In this document: in pieces, positions 24,865-33,169 of the stretch
Layout: each line of letters begins with the position of its first letter
Position numbering within the stretch: position 1 is the stretch's first letter
NCBI RefSeq assembly: GCF_041270065.1
Contig: NZ_CP065958.1
Location: 3,534,001 to 3,598,000, forward strand
Direction of reading: 5' to 3'
DNA: 64,000 nucleotides
Source: Streptomyces fradiae
GTDB lineage: Bacteria; Actinomycetota; Actinomycetes; Streptomycetales; Streptomycetaceae
Position numbers and translations under genes: made by a program
Notes under the pieces: generated by a model
Database searches by the model: none
Seen by the model: only the letters and a program-made list of their open reading frames with translations
Told to the model about the DNA's origin: nothing

Positions 24865-26181
24865 GTGATCCACACGACGAGCCGCGTTCTGACCTCTGAC
24901 CTACGCGGCCACATCGACCAGACCGTCTCCGTGTCCGGCTGGGTGAACGCACTCCGGCTGCAGCGCAAGATGCAGTTCGTGATCCTGCGCGACCACTCCG
25001 GCATGGCCCAGGTGACCCACAAGCGCGACGGCGGCCCGCTGGAGGCCGTGCTCGAGTCCCTCACACCGGAGTCCGCCGTACGGATCACCGGCCGCGTCGT
25101 GGACGCGGCCCAGGTCAAGCTCGGCGGTCTGGAGCTCGTCCCCGAGTCGGTCGAGGTGCTGAACCTGGCGGAGACGCCGCTGCCGATCGACGAGCACACC
25201 GGGCCCGAGCACCGGCTCGACTGGCGGTTCCTCGACGTCCGCAAGCGCGAGACCGCGCAGCTCGTGTTCACCGTGCAGACGACCCTGGAGCAGGGGCTGC
25301 GCGAGTACGCCATGGAACACGGCTGCACCGAGATGCACACCCCGAAGCTGATGGGGACCGCCTCGGAGTCCGGGGCGGAAGTGTTCAAGCTCGGGTACTT
25401 CGACCGGTCGGCCTACCTGGCGCAGTCGCCGCAGTTCTACAAGCAGATGGCGGTGGCCGCCGGCATCGACCGGGTCTTCGAGATCGGTCCAGTCTTCCGT
25501 GCCGAGCCGTCGTTCACGTCCCGGCACGCGACCGAGTTCACCGGTGTGGACGTGGAGCTGTCGTGGATCGACGACGTCGAGGACGTGATGGCCTTCGAGG
25601 AGCAGATGCTCGCCCACGCCATCGCCAAGGTGGCCGAGGTCCACGGTGAGCGGATCCGCGAAGTCTTCGGGGTCGAGGTCGCGGTTCCGGAGACGCCGTT
25701 CCCGCGGATCACTATGGCCGAGGCCCAGGCAGTCCTGCGGGCCGGCGGCTGGGACCCCGAAGGGGTGAAGGAGGACCTGGACCCGGACGGCGAGCGCCGG
25801 ATCGCAGCGCACATGAAGGAGCAGACCGGGCACGAGTTCGCGTTCATCACGCACTACCCGGCAAGCATCCGGCCCTTCTACCACATGCGCCCGGCGGACC
25901 GACCGGACCTGACGCTCAGCTTCGACCTGCTCTGGAAAGGGCTGGAGGTCACCACCGGGGCCCAGCGCGAGCACCGCTCCGACGTCCTGCTGAAGCAGGC
26001 CGAGGACAAAGGCATGAGCACCGAGCCGATGCAGGACTACCTGAACATCTTCCGCTTCGGGTGCCCGCCGCACGGCGGTCTCGGCGCCGGCCTGGGCCGG
26101 ATCCTGATGGTGATGCTCGGACTGGACTCCATCCGCGAGGCGGCCTTCCTCTTCCGCGGACCGAACCGCCTCACCCCCTGA
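24865..26181 (+). CDS. aspS: Archaeal-type aspartyl-tRNA synthetase (second AspRS)
   Basis: A 438-residue class IIb synthetase with a GTG start 5 nt after GGAGGG. It has an N-terminal OB-fold anticodon-binding domain, motif 2 FEIGPVFRAEPSFTSRHATEF, and motif 3 GGLGAGLGRILMVMLGLDSIREA near the C-terminus. At about 438 residues, without the GAD insertion domain, it is the short archaeal type. The housekeeping Streptomyces enzyme is the bacterial type of nearly 590 residues. This is therefore a mobile-element duplicate. It charges tRNA-Asp and possibly tRNA-Asn; specificity cannot be read safely. The T-box would raise its synthesis when charged tRNA-Asp runs low. Confidence 0.93.
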   Translation: MIHTTSRVLTSDLRGHIDQTVSVSGWVNALRLQRKMQFVILRDHSGMAQVTHKRDGGPLEAVLESLTPESAVRITGRVVDAAQVKLGGLELVPESVEVLNLAETPLPIDEHTGPEHRLDWRFLDVRKRETAQLVFTVQTTLEQGLREYAMEHGCTEMHTPKLMGTASESGAEVFKLGYFDRSAYLAQSPQFYKQMAVAAGIDRVFEIGPVFRAEPSFTSRHATEFTGVDVELSWIDDVEDVMAFEEQMLAHAIAKVAEVHGERIREVFGVEVAVPETPFPRITMAEAQAVLRAGGWDPEGVKEDLDPDGERRIAAHMKEQTGHEFAFITHYPASIRPFYHMRPADRPDLTLSFDLLWKGLEVTTGAQREHRSDVLLKQAEDKGMSTEPMQDYLNIFRFGCPPHGGLGAGLGRILMVMLGLDSIREAAFLFRGPNRLTP

Positions 26182-26253
26182 TCGCGGCCGGACGTGCCAC
26201 TGCCCCCGCCGCCGGTCTGGCGGTGGGGGCAGCTTGTCGACGTTCACGCCAAG

Positions 26254-27069
26254 CTACGGGAGGTTGCGCTCCCGCCATACGGCGTCCATTTCCGTGAGCG
26301 CGGTCATCGCGTGGGCGATGGTCTCGCGGGTGACAGCGCGGCGCGGTGCCTCGTACTGGGGGTCATACCTCGCAAAGGTCCTGGAGCCGCGCGTCTGCGC
26401 CAGAGACGTTACGACATCGCACAGGAGATAGGTCGCGACCCTGCGCTGCCGTGCGTCTTCCTTGATGCGCCCCTGGTGCTTGTTCCATGCCTGAAACGCC
26501 GTGAGTTCACCCGCGATGACGCGGTCGGCGAGGTCAGGGGCATCGGTGCGCAGGCGGGCGAGGTGCTGCTGGCTGACTTGTGCACGGACCTTGTTGGTGA
26601 GTGCGATCTCGTGGGCCTTGTCCAGACTGACAGTACGCATGATGACCGGCTCAACGAGCTTGGGCTCATGTCGCATGACCATGTCGGCCAGCTCCAGTCG
26701 GCCAATGGAGACACCGGTCTTCTCACTGAGGGAGCGCATCCCCTCCTCGGGGGAGGGGTGCTCGTTCGTCTCGGTGGCGGCTTGGGCCTTGGTGGCGATC
26801 ATCGCCGCCTGTCCCGTGGTCAGGTTGCGCTGGCGGATGTTGACGGACAGGGCGTATCCGTCGGGATCACCGCCCTCATAGGTGGTGAAGCGGGGTTCGA
26901 CTCCGAGGGCCTTGCAGACGGCGAGTCGGTGGCGGCCGTCGAGGAGGGTTCCATCGGGGCCGAGGACGATCGGGTGGCGCAGGCCTTGGGTCCTGATCGA
27001 CTCGGTCAGCTCGTGGAGCTCCTCGTTGGTGAGCGGCGGGAACATGGCAGCGGTGGGGTGGACCTTCAG
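26254..27069 (-). CDS. ParB/Spo0J-like N-terminal domain protein
   Basis: A protein of about 271 residues with the ParB/sulfiredoxin-fold box: SIRTQGLRHPIVLGPDGTLLDGRHRLAVCKALG. A helix-turn-helix-like segment follows (SLSEKTGVSIGRLELADMVM). The first ATG at 27045 would start inside the usual VHPxAxMFPPL strand. A CTG at 27067-27069, exactly 7 nt after AAGGAG, adds LKVHPTAA and restores it, so a CTG start is proposed. Stand-alone ParB-like proteins beside relaxases are common on actinobacterial plasmids and elements, where they may bind DNA or act as nucleases. No parA is present. Confidence 0.82.
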   Translation of the reverse strand: MKVHPTAAMFPPLTNEELHELTESIRTQGLRHPIVLGPDGTLLDGRHRLAVCKALGVEPRFTTYEGGDPDGYALSVNIRQRNLTTGQAAMIATKAQAATETNEHPSPEEGMRSLSEKTGVSIGRLELADMVMRHEPKLVEPVIMRTVSLDKAHEIALTNKVRAQVSQQHLARLRTDAPDLADRVIAGELTAFQAWNKHQGRIKEDARQRRVATYLLCDVVTSLAQTRGSRTFARYDPQYEAPRRAVTRETIAHAMTALTEMDAVWRERNLP

Positions 27070-27374
27070 GGTGGTGCTCCTTGTGGTGTGGGTGTGCCGA
27101 CAGCACCGTGCGGGTGCTGTGCGTCTGGGTGGAGTTGGGCGCGGGCCCGTGTATGTAAATGGTCTGGGGAATCCCCGGTTTGGCTAACCGGGGATCGTCG
27201 GCTATACATATCGGCCCTCTCCCGGCGATCGCGTCCGGATCCGCCTGTGGGCCTCGGGCCCGGAGGGCGGCCACAGTAGCGGCCGACCCACCTGAGCACA
27301 GCTGCGGTGTGCTGCGGGGGAAAACGTGACCTGCTGGGGGTGCAGGGCGGGTGCCAATGGCGAGATTCCAGGGG
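27070..27374. other. Intergenic region between relaxase and ParB-like genes
   Basis: 305 nt with no gene. It holds the ParB-like gene's ribosome-binding site, the 25-bp dyad at 27171-27195, and a weaker CAGCACC/GGTGCTG dyad near 27105. The pattern suggests regulatory or partition-site DNA. Confidence 0.5.
27171..27195. repeat. Perfect 10-bp inverted repeat (terminator, operator or ParB site)
   Basis: ATCCCCGGTT (27171-27180) and AACCGGGGAT (27186-27195) flank TGGCT. It lies about 100 nt upstream of the ParB-like start and 180 nt past the relaxase stop. There is no U-tract, so an operator or ParB-binding palindrome is at least as likely as a terminator. Confidence 0.5.
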
Positions 27375-29075
27375 TCAGCGTCGCGGGCGGTTGGGTCGGC
27401 CTCCGGGTGCTGCTGGCGGCAGTGTGGCGGTGGCCTGCTGGCCGGTCACCGACGCCATGGTGCGGAGGCGCGCGGCTTCAGCCCGGGGGTTGGGGCTTGG
27501 GTTGCGGCTGGTGTGCTGGAGGCGGGTGATCAGAACACGGGCGGGTTGGCGGGCTGTGGCCAGTTCGCGCTGGGCTGCGGCCTCCTTGAGTAGCTGGTGG
27601 GGTTGGTGGCCTCGGGCCTCCGCGTCGGCCAGGAGGGCGGCGAGGGCGGGCCAGCTGGGGTCGGTGAGGATGCGCTCTGCGTGGCTGGGGACGGCGGCGC
27701 GTACGTCGTGGGCGAGTATGCGACGGGTCTCCTGCTTCGGTTGATGCTGTTCGAGTACGACGAGCGTGGAGGTGAGGGCCTGGTCAGCGGCTGCCTGTAG
27801 GTGGTGGAGGGCTCGGCGGGCGGCGTCGGCTTGGTGGGCGTGGCCCTTGGCCTCGTGCCAGCGGTTGGCGATGATCCCGGCCCACAGGAGGGCTGCGATC
27901 AGGGCGGCGAGGGCGCTGCCGTCGGGGCCGGTGGCAGTGTGGACGATGTCGCGGGCCGCGTGGCGGATGGCGTGGGCGGCGCGGTCTTCCGCACGGATCT
28001 GGGAGCGCTGGGCGCGTGCGAATGCCTTCGAAGCGGCTTGGAGTTCGGCGCGGAGGTGGGTGGGGGCCTTCTGGGCGGTGGCTTCGAGGAGTTCGCCGAG
28101 GGCGGTGATGTGCGCCTGGGCGTGGGTGTCGTCGGCGAGGTCGGTGCGGAAGGTGTCGAGGGATTCGGTGGCCTGGTGCCAGGCGGTGGTCGGGCGGTTG
28201 CGGCGGGCGGTGGGGTGCTCCTCGGGTTGGCCGGCTTCGAGGCGGGCCTGGAGTTTGGGGAGGGTGAGGTCGGGGGCGATCTTCCCTCCGGGGTGGAAGA
28301 TCTGTTCGCCGTCCTTGTTGAGGTCGCCGGGGCGGCCTGCGGCGTAGCCGAGGAGGTCTCCGGAGGGGCCGCGCCTGGTCTTGATCGCGATGCCGTCGGC
28401 TTCGAGGTAGGCGAGGAGTTCCTCGGCGGTGCGGGCGTGGGGGATGGCGGCGCGGATGCGGTCCTGGAGCCATTCGCGGCTGGTCTGTTCCCAGCCGAGG
28501 CGCTGGGCCTTGTGCATCTCGGCCTGGGTGGGAGCGCGGGTGCCGGTGCGGTCGCCCTTCTTCAGGCGGCGCAGGCCGTAGTCCTTCTCGATCTGGCGGC
28601 AGGCGTCGCCGACGTGGATGCCGCTGTCGTGGAGCTTGGGGCGGCGGCCGTCCTCGCGGACGGTGGTGGCGAGGATGTGGATGTGGTCGTCGACGTGGCG
28701 TACTGCGATCCAGCGGCAGGACAGGTCGTCGCCTTCGGGGGCGATGCCGGCCGCGGCGACGATGCGCTGGGCGATCTCGCCCCACTCCGCGTCGGAGAGC
28801 TGGCGGTCCTCGGGAGCGGCGCGGACGGGGCAGTGCCAGACGTGGTCGGTGATCTTCTTGCCGAACTCGCTGTTGCGGAGGCGTACGGGTTCGTCGAGGT
28901 AGCGGGCGAGCTGGGTGAGGGTGGCGTTCTCGTCGCGGCCGGGGTCGGGCATGGCGAGCATGGCGAAGCCGGCCACGATGTGCGGGTCGGTGTGCTCGTC
29001 GTGGCGGCCGGGGCCGTAGAGGTAGGCGAGCAGACCACGGGTGTTGGCGCCGGAGGGCTTGATGGCAGCGATCAC
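27375..29075 (-). CDS. mobA: Relaxase (MobA/VirD2-type)
   Basis: A 566-residue protein starting at a GTG that overlaps the MobC stop (GTGA). The N-terminus VIAAIKPSGANTRGLLAYLYGPGR holds candidate nicking tyrosines at 18 and 20. The metal-binding three-histidine motif is RHVDDHIHI (H127, H131, H133). The C-terminal half is Ala/Arg/Gln-rich and helical, with one short hydrophobic stretch (ALAALIAALLWAGIIA). It would nick oriT and pilot the strand into a recipient. Longer open frames upstream in this frame are artefacts over mobC. Confidence 0.92.
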   Translation of the reverse strand: MIAAIKPSGANTRGLLAYLYGPGRHDEHTDPHIVAGFAMLAMPDPGRDENATLTQLARYLDEPVRLRNSEFGKKITDHVWHCPVRAAPEDRQLSDAEWGEIAQRIVAAAGIAPEGDDLSCRWIAVRHVDDHIHILATTVREDGRRPKLHDSGIHVGDACRQIEKDYGLRRLKKGDRTGTRAPTQAEMHKAQRLGWEQTSREWLQDRIRAAIPHARTAEELLAYLEADGIAIKTRRGPSGDLLGYAAGRPGDLNKDGEQIFHPGGKIAPDLTLPKLQARLEAGQPEEHPTARRNRPTTAWHQATESLDTFRTDLADDTHAQAHITALGELLEATAQKAPTHLRAELQAASKAFARAQRSQIRAEDRAAHAIRHAARDIVHTATGPDGSALAALIAALLWAGIIANRWHEAKGHAHQADAARRALHHLQAAADQALTSTLVVLEQHQPKQETRRILAHDVRAAVPSHAERILTDPSWPALAALLADAEARGHQPHQLLKEAAAQRELATARQPARVLITRLQHTSRNPSPNPRAEAARLRTMASVTGQQATATLPPAAPGGRPNRPRR

Positions 29076-29797
29076 GGCTGTCGGACCTCCCTCGGGTCGG
29101 CGGGCTCGCGCAGGGCCTCGGCGATCACCGTGAGCAGGTCGTGGAGTTCGTCGAGACGCTGGCGTATGTCGGGCGGGGTGAGGTCGCTGTTCAGGGCGCG
29201 GGCGATCTGGTTGATGTTGACGCCGATGCGGTTGCACTGGCGGAGGACCTGAGCGCGGAAGACGTGGGTGCGACGTCGGTCTTCGGACAGGGGGAGGTTG
29301 GCGGTGAACCGGCCGTCGATGAAGGCCAGGACGATGTCGGCGGCGAGGCCGGATTCGCCCTTGTAGTTGTGCTCGGCGGCGGCCTCGATCAGGCGGGCGC
29401 GCTCGGTGCGGGTGAAGCGCAGCGGGCCGACGCGGTCGGTGCGCTTGTTGCCGGTGAAGCGGCGGATCGTGGGCTGGACGCACTGCACCGACGGCTCGCC
29501 GGCGGCGGGCTGGAGGCTGGGCTCGGTGCGGAGGATCTCGCGCTGGACGGCGTGGAGCTTGTCCTGGTCGGGGCCGCCCTCGGACCCGACCCCGCGGTCC
29601 TGCGCCCCCTGGCGCTGGGCCGTCTCCGCCACCCCTGGGGCGGAGATCCCCGAAGGCCGGCCTTGAGTCGGACTCGGGGTACTACTGGCTCCGCCAGGGG
29701 CCGTCATCCCAAACGCACGCTGCCAACGGTCTGTCAGCCTAGGCGATTTCGAGACCGGCGAGGGCGTGGAGTCGGGGGCGTTCGGGTCGAGCGTCAC
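29072..29797 (-). CDS. mobC: MobC-like mobilization accessory protein
   Basis: A 241-residue protein. The N-terminal 110 residues are low-complexity. The C-terminal half has the ribbon-helix-helix/MobC features: LRFTRTERARLIEAAAEHNY and the hallmark GVNINQIARALN, then a leucine-rich helix. MobC proteins bind near oriT and help the relaxase open the strands. The stop overlaps the relaxase start by 4 nt. The low-complexity N-terminus may mean the true start lies further downstream. Confidence 0.85.
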   Translation of the reverse strand: MTLDPNAPDSTPSPVSKSPRLTDRWQRAFGMTAPGGASSTPSPTQGRPSGISAPGVAETAQRQGAQDRGVGSEGGPDQDKLHAVQREILRTEPSLQPAAGEPSVQCVQPTIRRFTGNKRTDRVGPLRFTRTERARLIEAAAEHNYKGESGLAADIVLAFIDGRFTANLPLSEDRRRTHVFRAQVLRQCNRIGVNINQIARALNSDLTPPDIRQRLDELHDLLTVIAEALREPADPREVRQP

Positions 29798-30104
29798 AGG
29801 GTGCTTCTCCGATGCGGGGGTGGCTGCTGGCGATACGGGGACAGGCGGGGTCGGCAGGCGGCGCCAGCAGCGTTGGCAGAGGTTGCGGCGCGCGGTCAGC
29901 GAGGAGATGACCGGAAGTCCGACGGTCCCCGGAATACGCAGATGGCTGCCCCGGTGCAGGGGACCGTGGGGTACGGGTCGCCGGCTGGGGGCGGGGGCCG
30001 GTGGTCGGGGACGCAGGTTCTACGGTGATCGCCGGGGACCGTGGCCAGCAGGCAGCCACGGTCCCCGTCCGGCCTTACCGGCGTTGACCTGCGGTGAATA
30101 TCGG
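29798..30104. other. Intergenic region between mobC and the DUF2637 gene (possible oriT region)
   Basis: 307 nt with no supported gene. Because oriT normally lies next to mobC/mobA, this stretch and the start of mobC are the likeliest place for it. I do not recognise a nic consensus. The terminator-like hairpin at 30034-30066 is inside it. Confidence 0.4.
30034..30066 (-). terminator. Strong hairpin downstream of the DUF2637 gene
   Basis: GGGGACCGTGG (30034-30044) and CCACGGTCCCC (30056-30066) form a perfect 11-bp stem with an 11-nt loop, about 40 nt past the stop of the DUF2637 gene. It fits a transcription terminator for that gene; a role at oriT is possible. Confidence 0.55.
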
Positions 30105-30995
30105 TCAGTATCCGGGGGCGGTTCCGCTGAGGGCTTGCTGCCTGCGGAGGCCCACGAGATCCTTCTTCACCTTCCCCAGGCGCTCGTTGCTGATCGAGTG
30201 ACCCTCGGCTTCGATGGCCGCCCGCATCTGCTTCAACGTCGGCTTCCCTTCCAGTTTCTCCACGATCGCGAGGAACTCGTCCAGGTCACCGGTTGTGGGT
30301 CGGCCGACCTTCCGGGAGGGGACGGCGGGCGGGTCGGCTTTGTGCGGACCGGCATCCAGGTCCGACTCCTCGGCAGCCTCGGCGGCGTTGTCACCGGAAT
30401 CCTCCGGCTCCTCGCCCGCGGGTGCGGGCTGGCGTCCGACGGCTTGCCCATCGTCGGGCGGGAGCTGGGCGGCGATCGCCGCAGGGTGGTGGCGGTCGTC
30501 CGAGGGACGTGGGGTTGCGGGTTCGGCGACGTGCTGGTGGATCTGCCGCATCAGGGCACCGAAGGCCATGAGGGCGGCGGCTGGGGGGATGGCGGCGATC
30601 ACGTAGTCCAGGAGCGGGACCTCGGTGGTGCCGCGTGTGCCGTAGACGCCGGCCACGTTCAGGGCGATGGAACCGAGGGAGCCGGTGGCGGTCAGGGCGA
30701 TCGCCCACCAGTCGGTCACCCGGCGCAGGCTGGCGCGGAGCATCAGGAGCTCGCCGGAGACGATGAACGCGTCGAGGGTGGCGGGCCATGCCCACTGGCG
30801 TTCTGGGGCGTTGCCCAGGCCGTGGCGTCCGGCGACCTCGGCCAGGTGGGCGTACGAGAGCCAGAAGCCTGCGGCGGTCAGAGCGACGATCACGAATCCG
30901 GCGGCGGCCAGCACGTACCTCTCGGCTCGGGTGGTTTTGTGCGTGGGGGTGGGTGTGGTCAAGCGGGTGCGCTCCAAGGGCTGAGGTGTGGCCAC
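30105..30995 (-). CDS. DUF2637 membrane protein (SpdB-like)
   Basis: A 296-residue protein with a GTG start; a TTG at 30962 after GGAG is an alternative. It has four membrane segments in the first 150 residues (YVLAAAGFVIVALTAAGFW, a second around DAFIVSGELLML, WWAIALTATGSLGSIALNVAG, YVIAAIPPAAALMAFGALM). A cytoplasmic Pro/Glu-rich linker follows, then a small C-terminal helical domain (GRPTTGDLDEFLAIVEKLEGKPTLKQMR). DUF2637 proteins occur on actinobacterial plasmids and integrative elements next to replication or transfer genes and are thought to aid spreading. Confidence 0.82.
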   Translation of the reverse strand: MATPQPLERTRLTTPTPTHKTTRAERYVLAAAGFVIVALTAAGFWLSYAHLAEVAGRHGLGNAPERQWAWPATLDAFIVSGELLMLRASLRRVTDWWAIALTATGSLGSIALNVAGVYGTRGTTEVPLLDYVIAAIPPAAALMAFGALMRQIHQHVAEPATPRPSDDRHHPAAIAAQLPPDDGQAVGRQPAPAGEEPEDSGDNAAEAAEESDLDAGPHKADPPAVPSRKVGRPTTGDLDEFLAIVEKLEGKPTLKQMRAAIEAEGHSISNERLGKVKKDLVGLRRQQALSGTAPGY

Positions 30996-31072
30996 CGGAC
31001 TGGGTGGCTGTGGAGGGTGGGGACTCGTCCCACTCGTCCTGTCGCTGGTCAGGGCAGGTACGGGTGCTCGGC

Positions 31073-31094
31073 TGATGTCGAGTCGACTCGTTGC
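31073..31094. repeat. 22-bp repeat copy 1 with CGAGTCGACTCG palindrome
   Basis: Identical over 22 bp to 31236-31257; the 12-bp palindrome is at 31079-31090. This is likely a protein-binding iteron. Confidence 0.7.
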
Positions 31095-31235
31095 ACCCGG
31101 CCGATAGCGCGTGCCGGGCAGTCGGTGAGACGAGTGGGGTACGAGTTGGTACGGGTGTCGACTCGCGCGTCCTGGGAGCCGCCTTACGGGCTGTGCATGC
31201 CTCCGCCGGGAGGTTTCACCAGGTCAGCAAGTTGG

Positions 31236-31257
31236 TGATGTCGAGTCGACTCGTTGC
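31236..31257. repeat. 22-bp repeat copy 2 with CGAGTCGACTCG palindrome
   Basis: Identical over 22 bp to 31073-31094; the palindrome is at 31242-31253. It lies 60 nt past the DUF3631 gene stop. Confidence 0.7.
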
Positions 31258-31318
31258 GCCTCCCCCACCCGTCCCCGCGCTGACCTGCACGGGGACGAGT
31301 GGGACGAGACGTGGAGGG

Positions 31319-32605
31319 TCAGGCGCTGGTGGCGGACGGCGCCTCTGCGGCGGGATTCTCCGGCGGGCAGTACCGGGTCCAGGCGTCGGTGAACTGCGCG
31401 GGGGTGAAGCCCTTGGCCTGGTTGCCGTCGGGGAAGCGGCGGTTGCCCGAGCCGATGCCGTAGTCATCGAGCAGGATCTGCAGGCCGCGCGGGGTGAGCC
31501 CCTTGGGGCTGTGCTCGGACCACGGCGCCTCTGGGTCGGCGTTGAGGAGGTCCAGCAAGTGGGTGGTCCGCAGCGCGGGCGGATTGCCGACGCTGGCGAA
31601 GGCTTTCCGGATGTCGGTCAGGATGCGGATCTTCAGCCCGCCGTCCTGGTCCCGTCCGGACTCGTAGTCCGTCATGGCCTTGCACGCCGTACGGGCGATC
31701 ATCGGCCAGCGTCCGCCCGCGAGATCGGCGACGCTGATCAACGGCTCCCACGTGTCGGCTGCGCGGTCGTCGACAGGGAGCTTGGGCTCCAGCGCGGTGG
31801 CCTCGTCGCGGACGCTGGCCAGCCAGGCCGCCAACCGCTCGCGCAGTGCCCTGACCGCCAGGTCGTCGCGGCCGTAGCGCCAGGAGGCGACCTTCTCGCT
31901 GCGGGCGCGGCGGCGCATGCGGATGACCACGGACCGGTCCATGATCGTGTCGGGCAGGTCGCCGATGCCGGCCAGGGCGGCCATGGCGAAGGTGGAGAAC
32001 TTCTGCACGTCGTGGTTCGGGCCCGAGACGCGCAGGGTGGGGCGGTTGCGCTGATGTCCCGCGTTGAGCAGGCCGCGCATCTCCTCGTTCTTCTCCGCGA
32101 CTTTCGCCGACCCGAAGATCGTGTCGACTTCGTCCACCAGCAGGGTCGGCGGGTTGCCCTCGCTGATCGAGCGGAAGATCGCCGCCGCGGACGCGTTGAC
32201 CGTGATCAGCGGTTCGTGGACCGCCTCGATCAGGACCTCCAGCAGCCGCGACTTCCCGCACCGCCTCGCCGGTCCGACTACCGCGAGGCGCGGGGCGTGC
32301 TGCCACACCGTCTGGAGGTGTGTGGCCGCCGCCCACAGCGTGGCGGCGGTCAGGGCCTCCTCGCTGGGCATCACTACGTACCGGCGGATCGTGGCGCGCA
32401 GCTCGTCCAGGATCGCCTCCCCCTCTGACGCGGGGGTCGACGGTGCGGGCGGGGGAACTTCCGCCTCAGCGGGGCCTTCGACGGCCGTGTCGAGGCCCCG
32501 AGTCGGCGCGTCTTGCAAGTGGGCGCCGGGCTGGCCGGGGACCGCGACCGCGGGCCAAGTCGCCTTGGCAGGTGCGGCAGGGGGCGTGGATGTCGTAGGT
32601 TCCAA
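31319..32605 (-). CDS. DUF3631 ATPase (plasmid replication/primase-associated helicase type)
   Basis: A 428-residue protein. Walker A is GPARRCGKSR (about 111-120) and Walker B is PTLLVDEVDTIF, followed by the DUF3631 region (TIMDRSVVIRMRRRARSEKV) and a C-terminal winged-helix-like segment (GLTPRGLQILLDDYGIGSGNRRFPDGNQAKGF). The TTG at 32605 is chosen because AAGGAG lies 7 nt before it and upstream codons are unlike protein. DUF3631 proteins often form the ATPase part of primase-helicases on actinobacterial plasmids and integrative elements. It sits directly beside the iteron-like region. Confidence 0.88.
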   Translation of the reverse strand: MEPTTSTPPAAPAKATWPAVAVPGQPGAHLQDAPTRGLDTAVEGPAEAEVPPPAPSTPASEGEAILDELRATIRRYVVMPSEEALTAATLWAAATHLQTVWQHAPRLAVVGPARRCGKSRLLEVLIEAVHEPLITVNASAAAIFRSISEGNPPTLLVDEVDTIFGSAKVAEKNEEMRGLLNAGHQRNRPTLRVSGPNHDVQKFSTFAMAALAGIGDLPDTIMDRSVVIRMRRRARSEKVASWRYGRDDLAVRALRERLAAWLASVRDEATALEPKLPVDDRAADTWEPLISVADLAGGRWPMIARTACKAMTDYESGRDQDGGLKIRILTDIRKAFASVGNPPALRTTHLLDLLNADPEAPWSEHSPKGLTPRGLQILLDDYGIGSGNRRFPDGNQAKGFTPAQFTDAWTRYCPPENPAAEAPSATSA

Positions 32606-32835
32606 GGGGCAGCTCCTTCTCGTGTGGCCGCGTGCGTGCTGGCCACTCGGGTTGACCGTGTGATTGCGGGTGGGGACGTTGCCGGGGCCTCCGACGTTGG
32701 CGCGTCGGGGGCTCACTTGTTTGCCGTGAGCCCTTGGAGGAGCCGGGCGACGACGAACAGTACGTCCGACCCCTGGCACAGTCCAGCGTTTCTGTGTCAG
32801 CTCCGCGCAGAATGGTCTGCTACCTTCTCTCGCCC

Positions 32836-33066
32836 TCAAGCGGCCAGTCCCAGCAGGTTCACCAGGTCTGCGGTCACCACGCGGTACGCCTTGCCCAGCC
32901 GCAGGACCTTGCACGGGTACTCGCCCCGCTTGGCCAGCTCGTAGCCCTTGCTTCGCCCGAGACCCAGCGCACGGTTGCTGGTGTCCAGGTCAATGGCTGC
33001 CGGCAGGGCCAATATCTCCCCGCGACCCATCCCCTTCGACCCGGTTTCAGTCGGGTTCTCGCGCAC
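32836..33066 (-). CDS. Excisionase-like small DNA-binding protein
   Basis: A 76-residue basic protein from a GTG at 33066 after GAGGAG. It has the winged-helix form of AlpA/Xis-type proteins: IDLDTSNRALGLGRSKGYELAKRGEYPCKVLRLGKAYRVVTADLVNLLG. Such proteins bind next to the core site and direct the integrase toward excision. It is divergent from the XRE-integrase operon, with 95 nt between the starts. Confidence 0.83.
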   Translation of the reverse strand: MRENPTETGSKGMGRGEILALPAAIDLDTSNRALGLGRSKGYELAKRGEYPCKVLRLGKAYRVVTADLVNLLGLAA

Positions 33067-33152
33067 GCAGCGCTCCTCTCGTCACAGCCGTCGGCGAACG
33101 CGGTCCTCACGTCCGGCTCCGGGCCTACGAGAAACAAGCCTGTTCGAGCTAA

Positions 33153-33169
33153 TGTGTCTCCATGACACA
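33153..33169. promoter_or_regulatory. Operator-like dyad over the XRE start codon
   Basis: TGTGTC (33153-33158) and GACACA (33164-33169) flank TCCAT, so the dyad covers the ATG of the XRE gene at 33162. A TAATGT element just before it could be the -10 box. A related, imperfect dyad lies near 32776-32801. This fits tight self-repression of the regulator-integrase operon. Confidence 0.5.

Larger units (their letters stand above)
30996..31318. other. Iteron-rich non-coding region (candidate replication origin or partition site)
   Basis: A 320-nt gap between the DUF2637 and DUF3631 genes with dense symmetry. Two 22-bp direct repeats (31073-31094 and 31236-31257) are each centred on the palindrome CGAGTCGACTCG. 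The 16-mer GGACGAGTGGGACGAG occurs on the minus strand at about 31024-31039 and on the plus strand at about 31293-31308, flanking them in inverted orientation. Further ACGAGT copies lie at 31130 and 31141. The position beside a replication-type ATPase fits an origin. Confidence 0.6.

Noticed and set aside
29640..29710. Possible oriT nic site inside the start of mobC
   Set aside because: A small CTGGC/GCCAG dyad is present, but no known nic consensus could be recognised.
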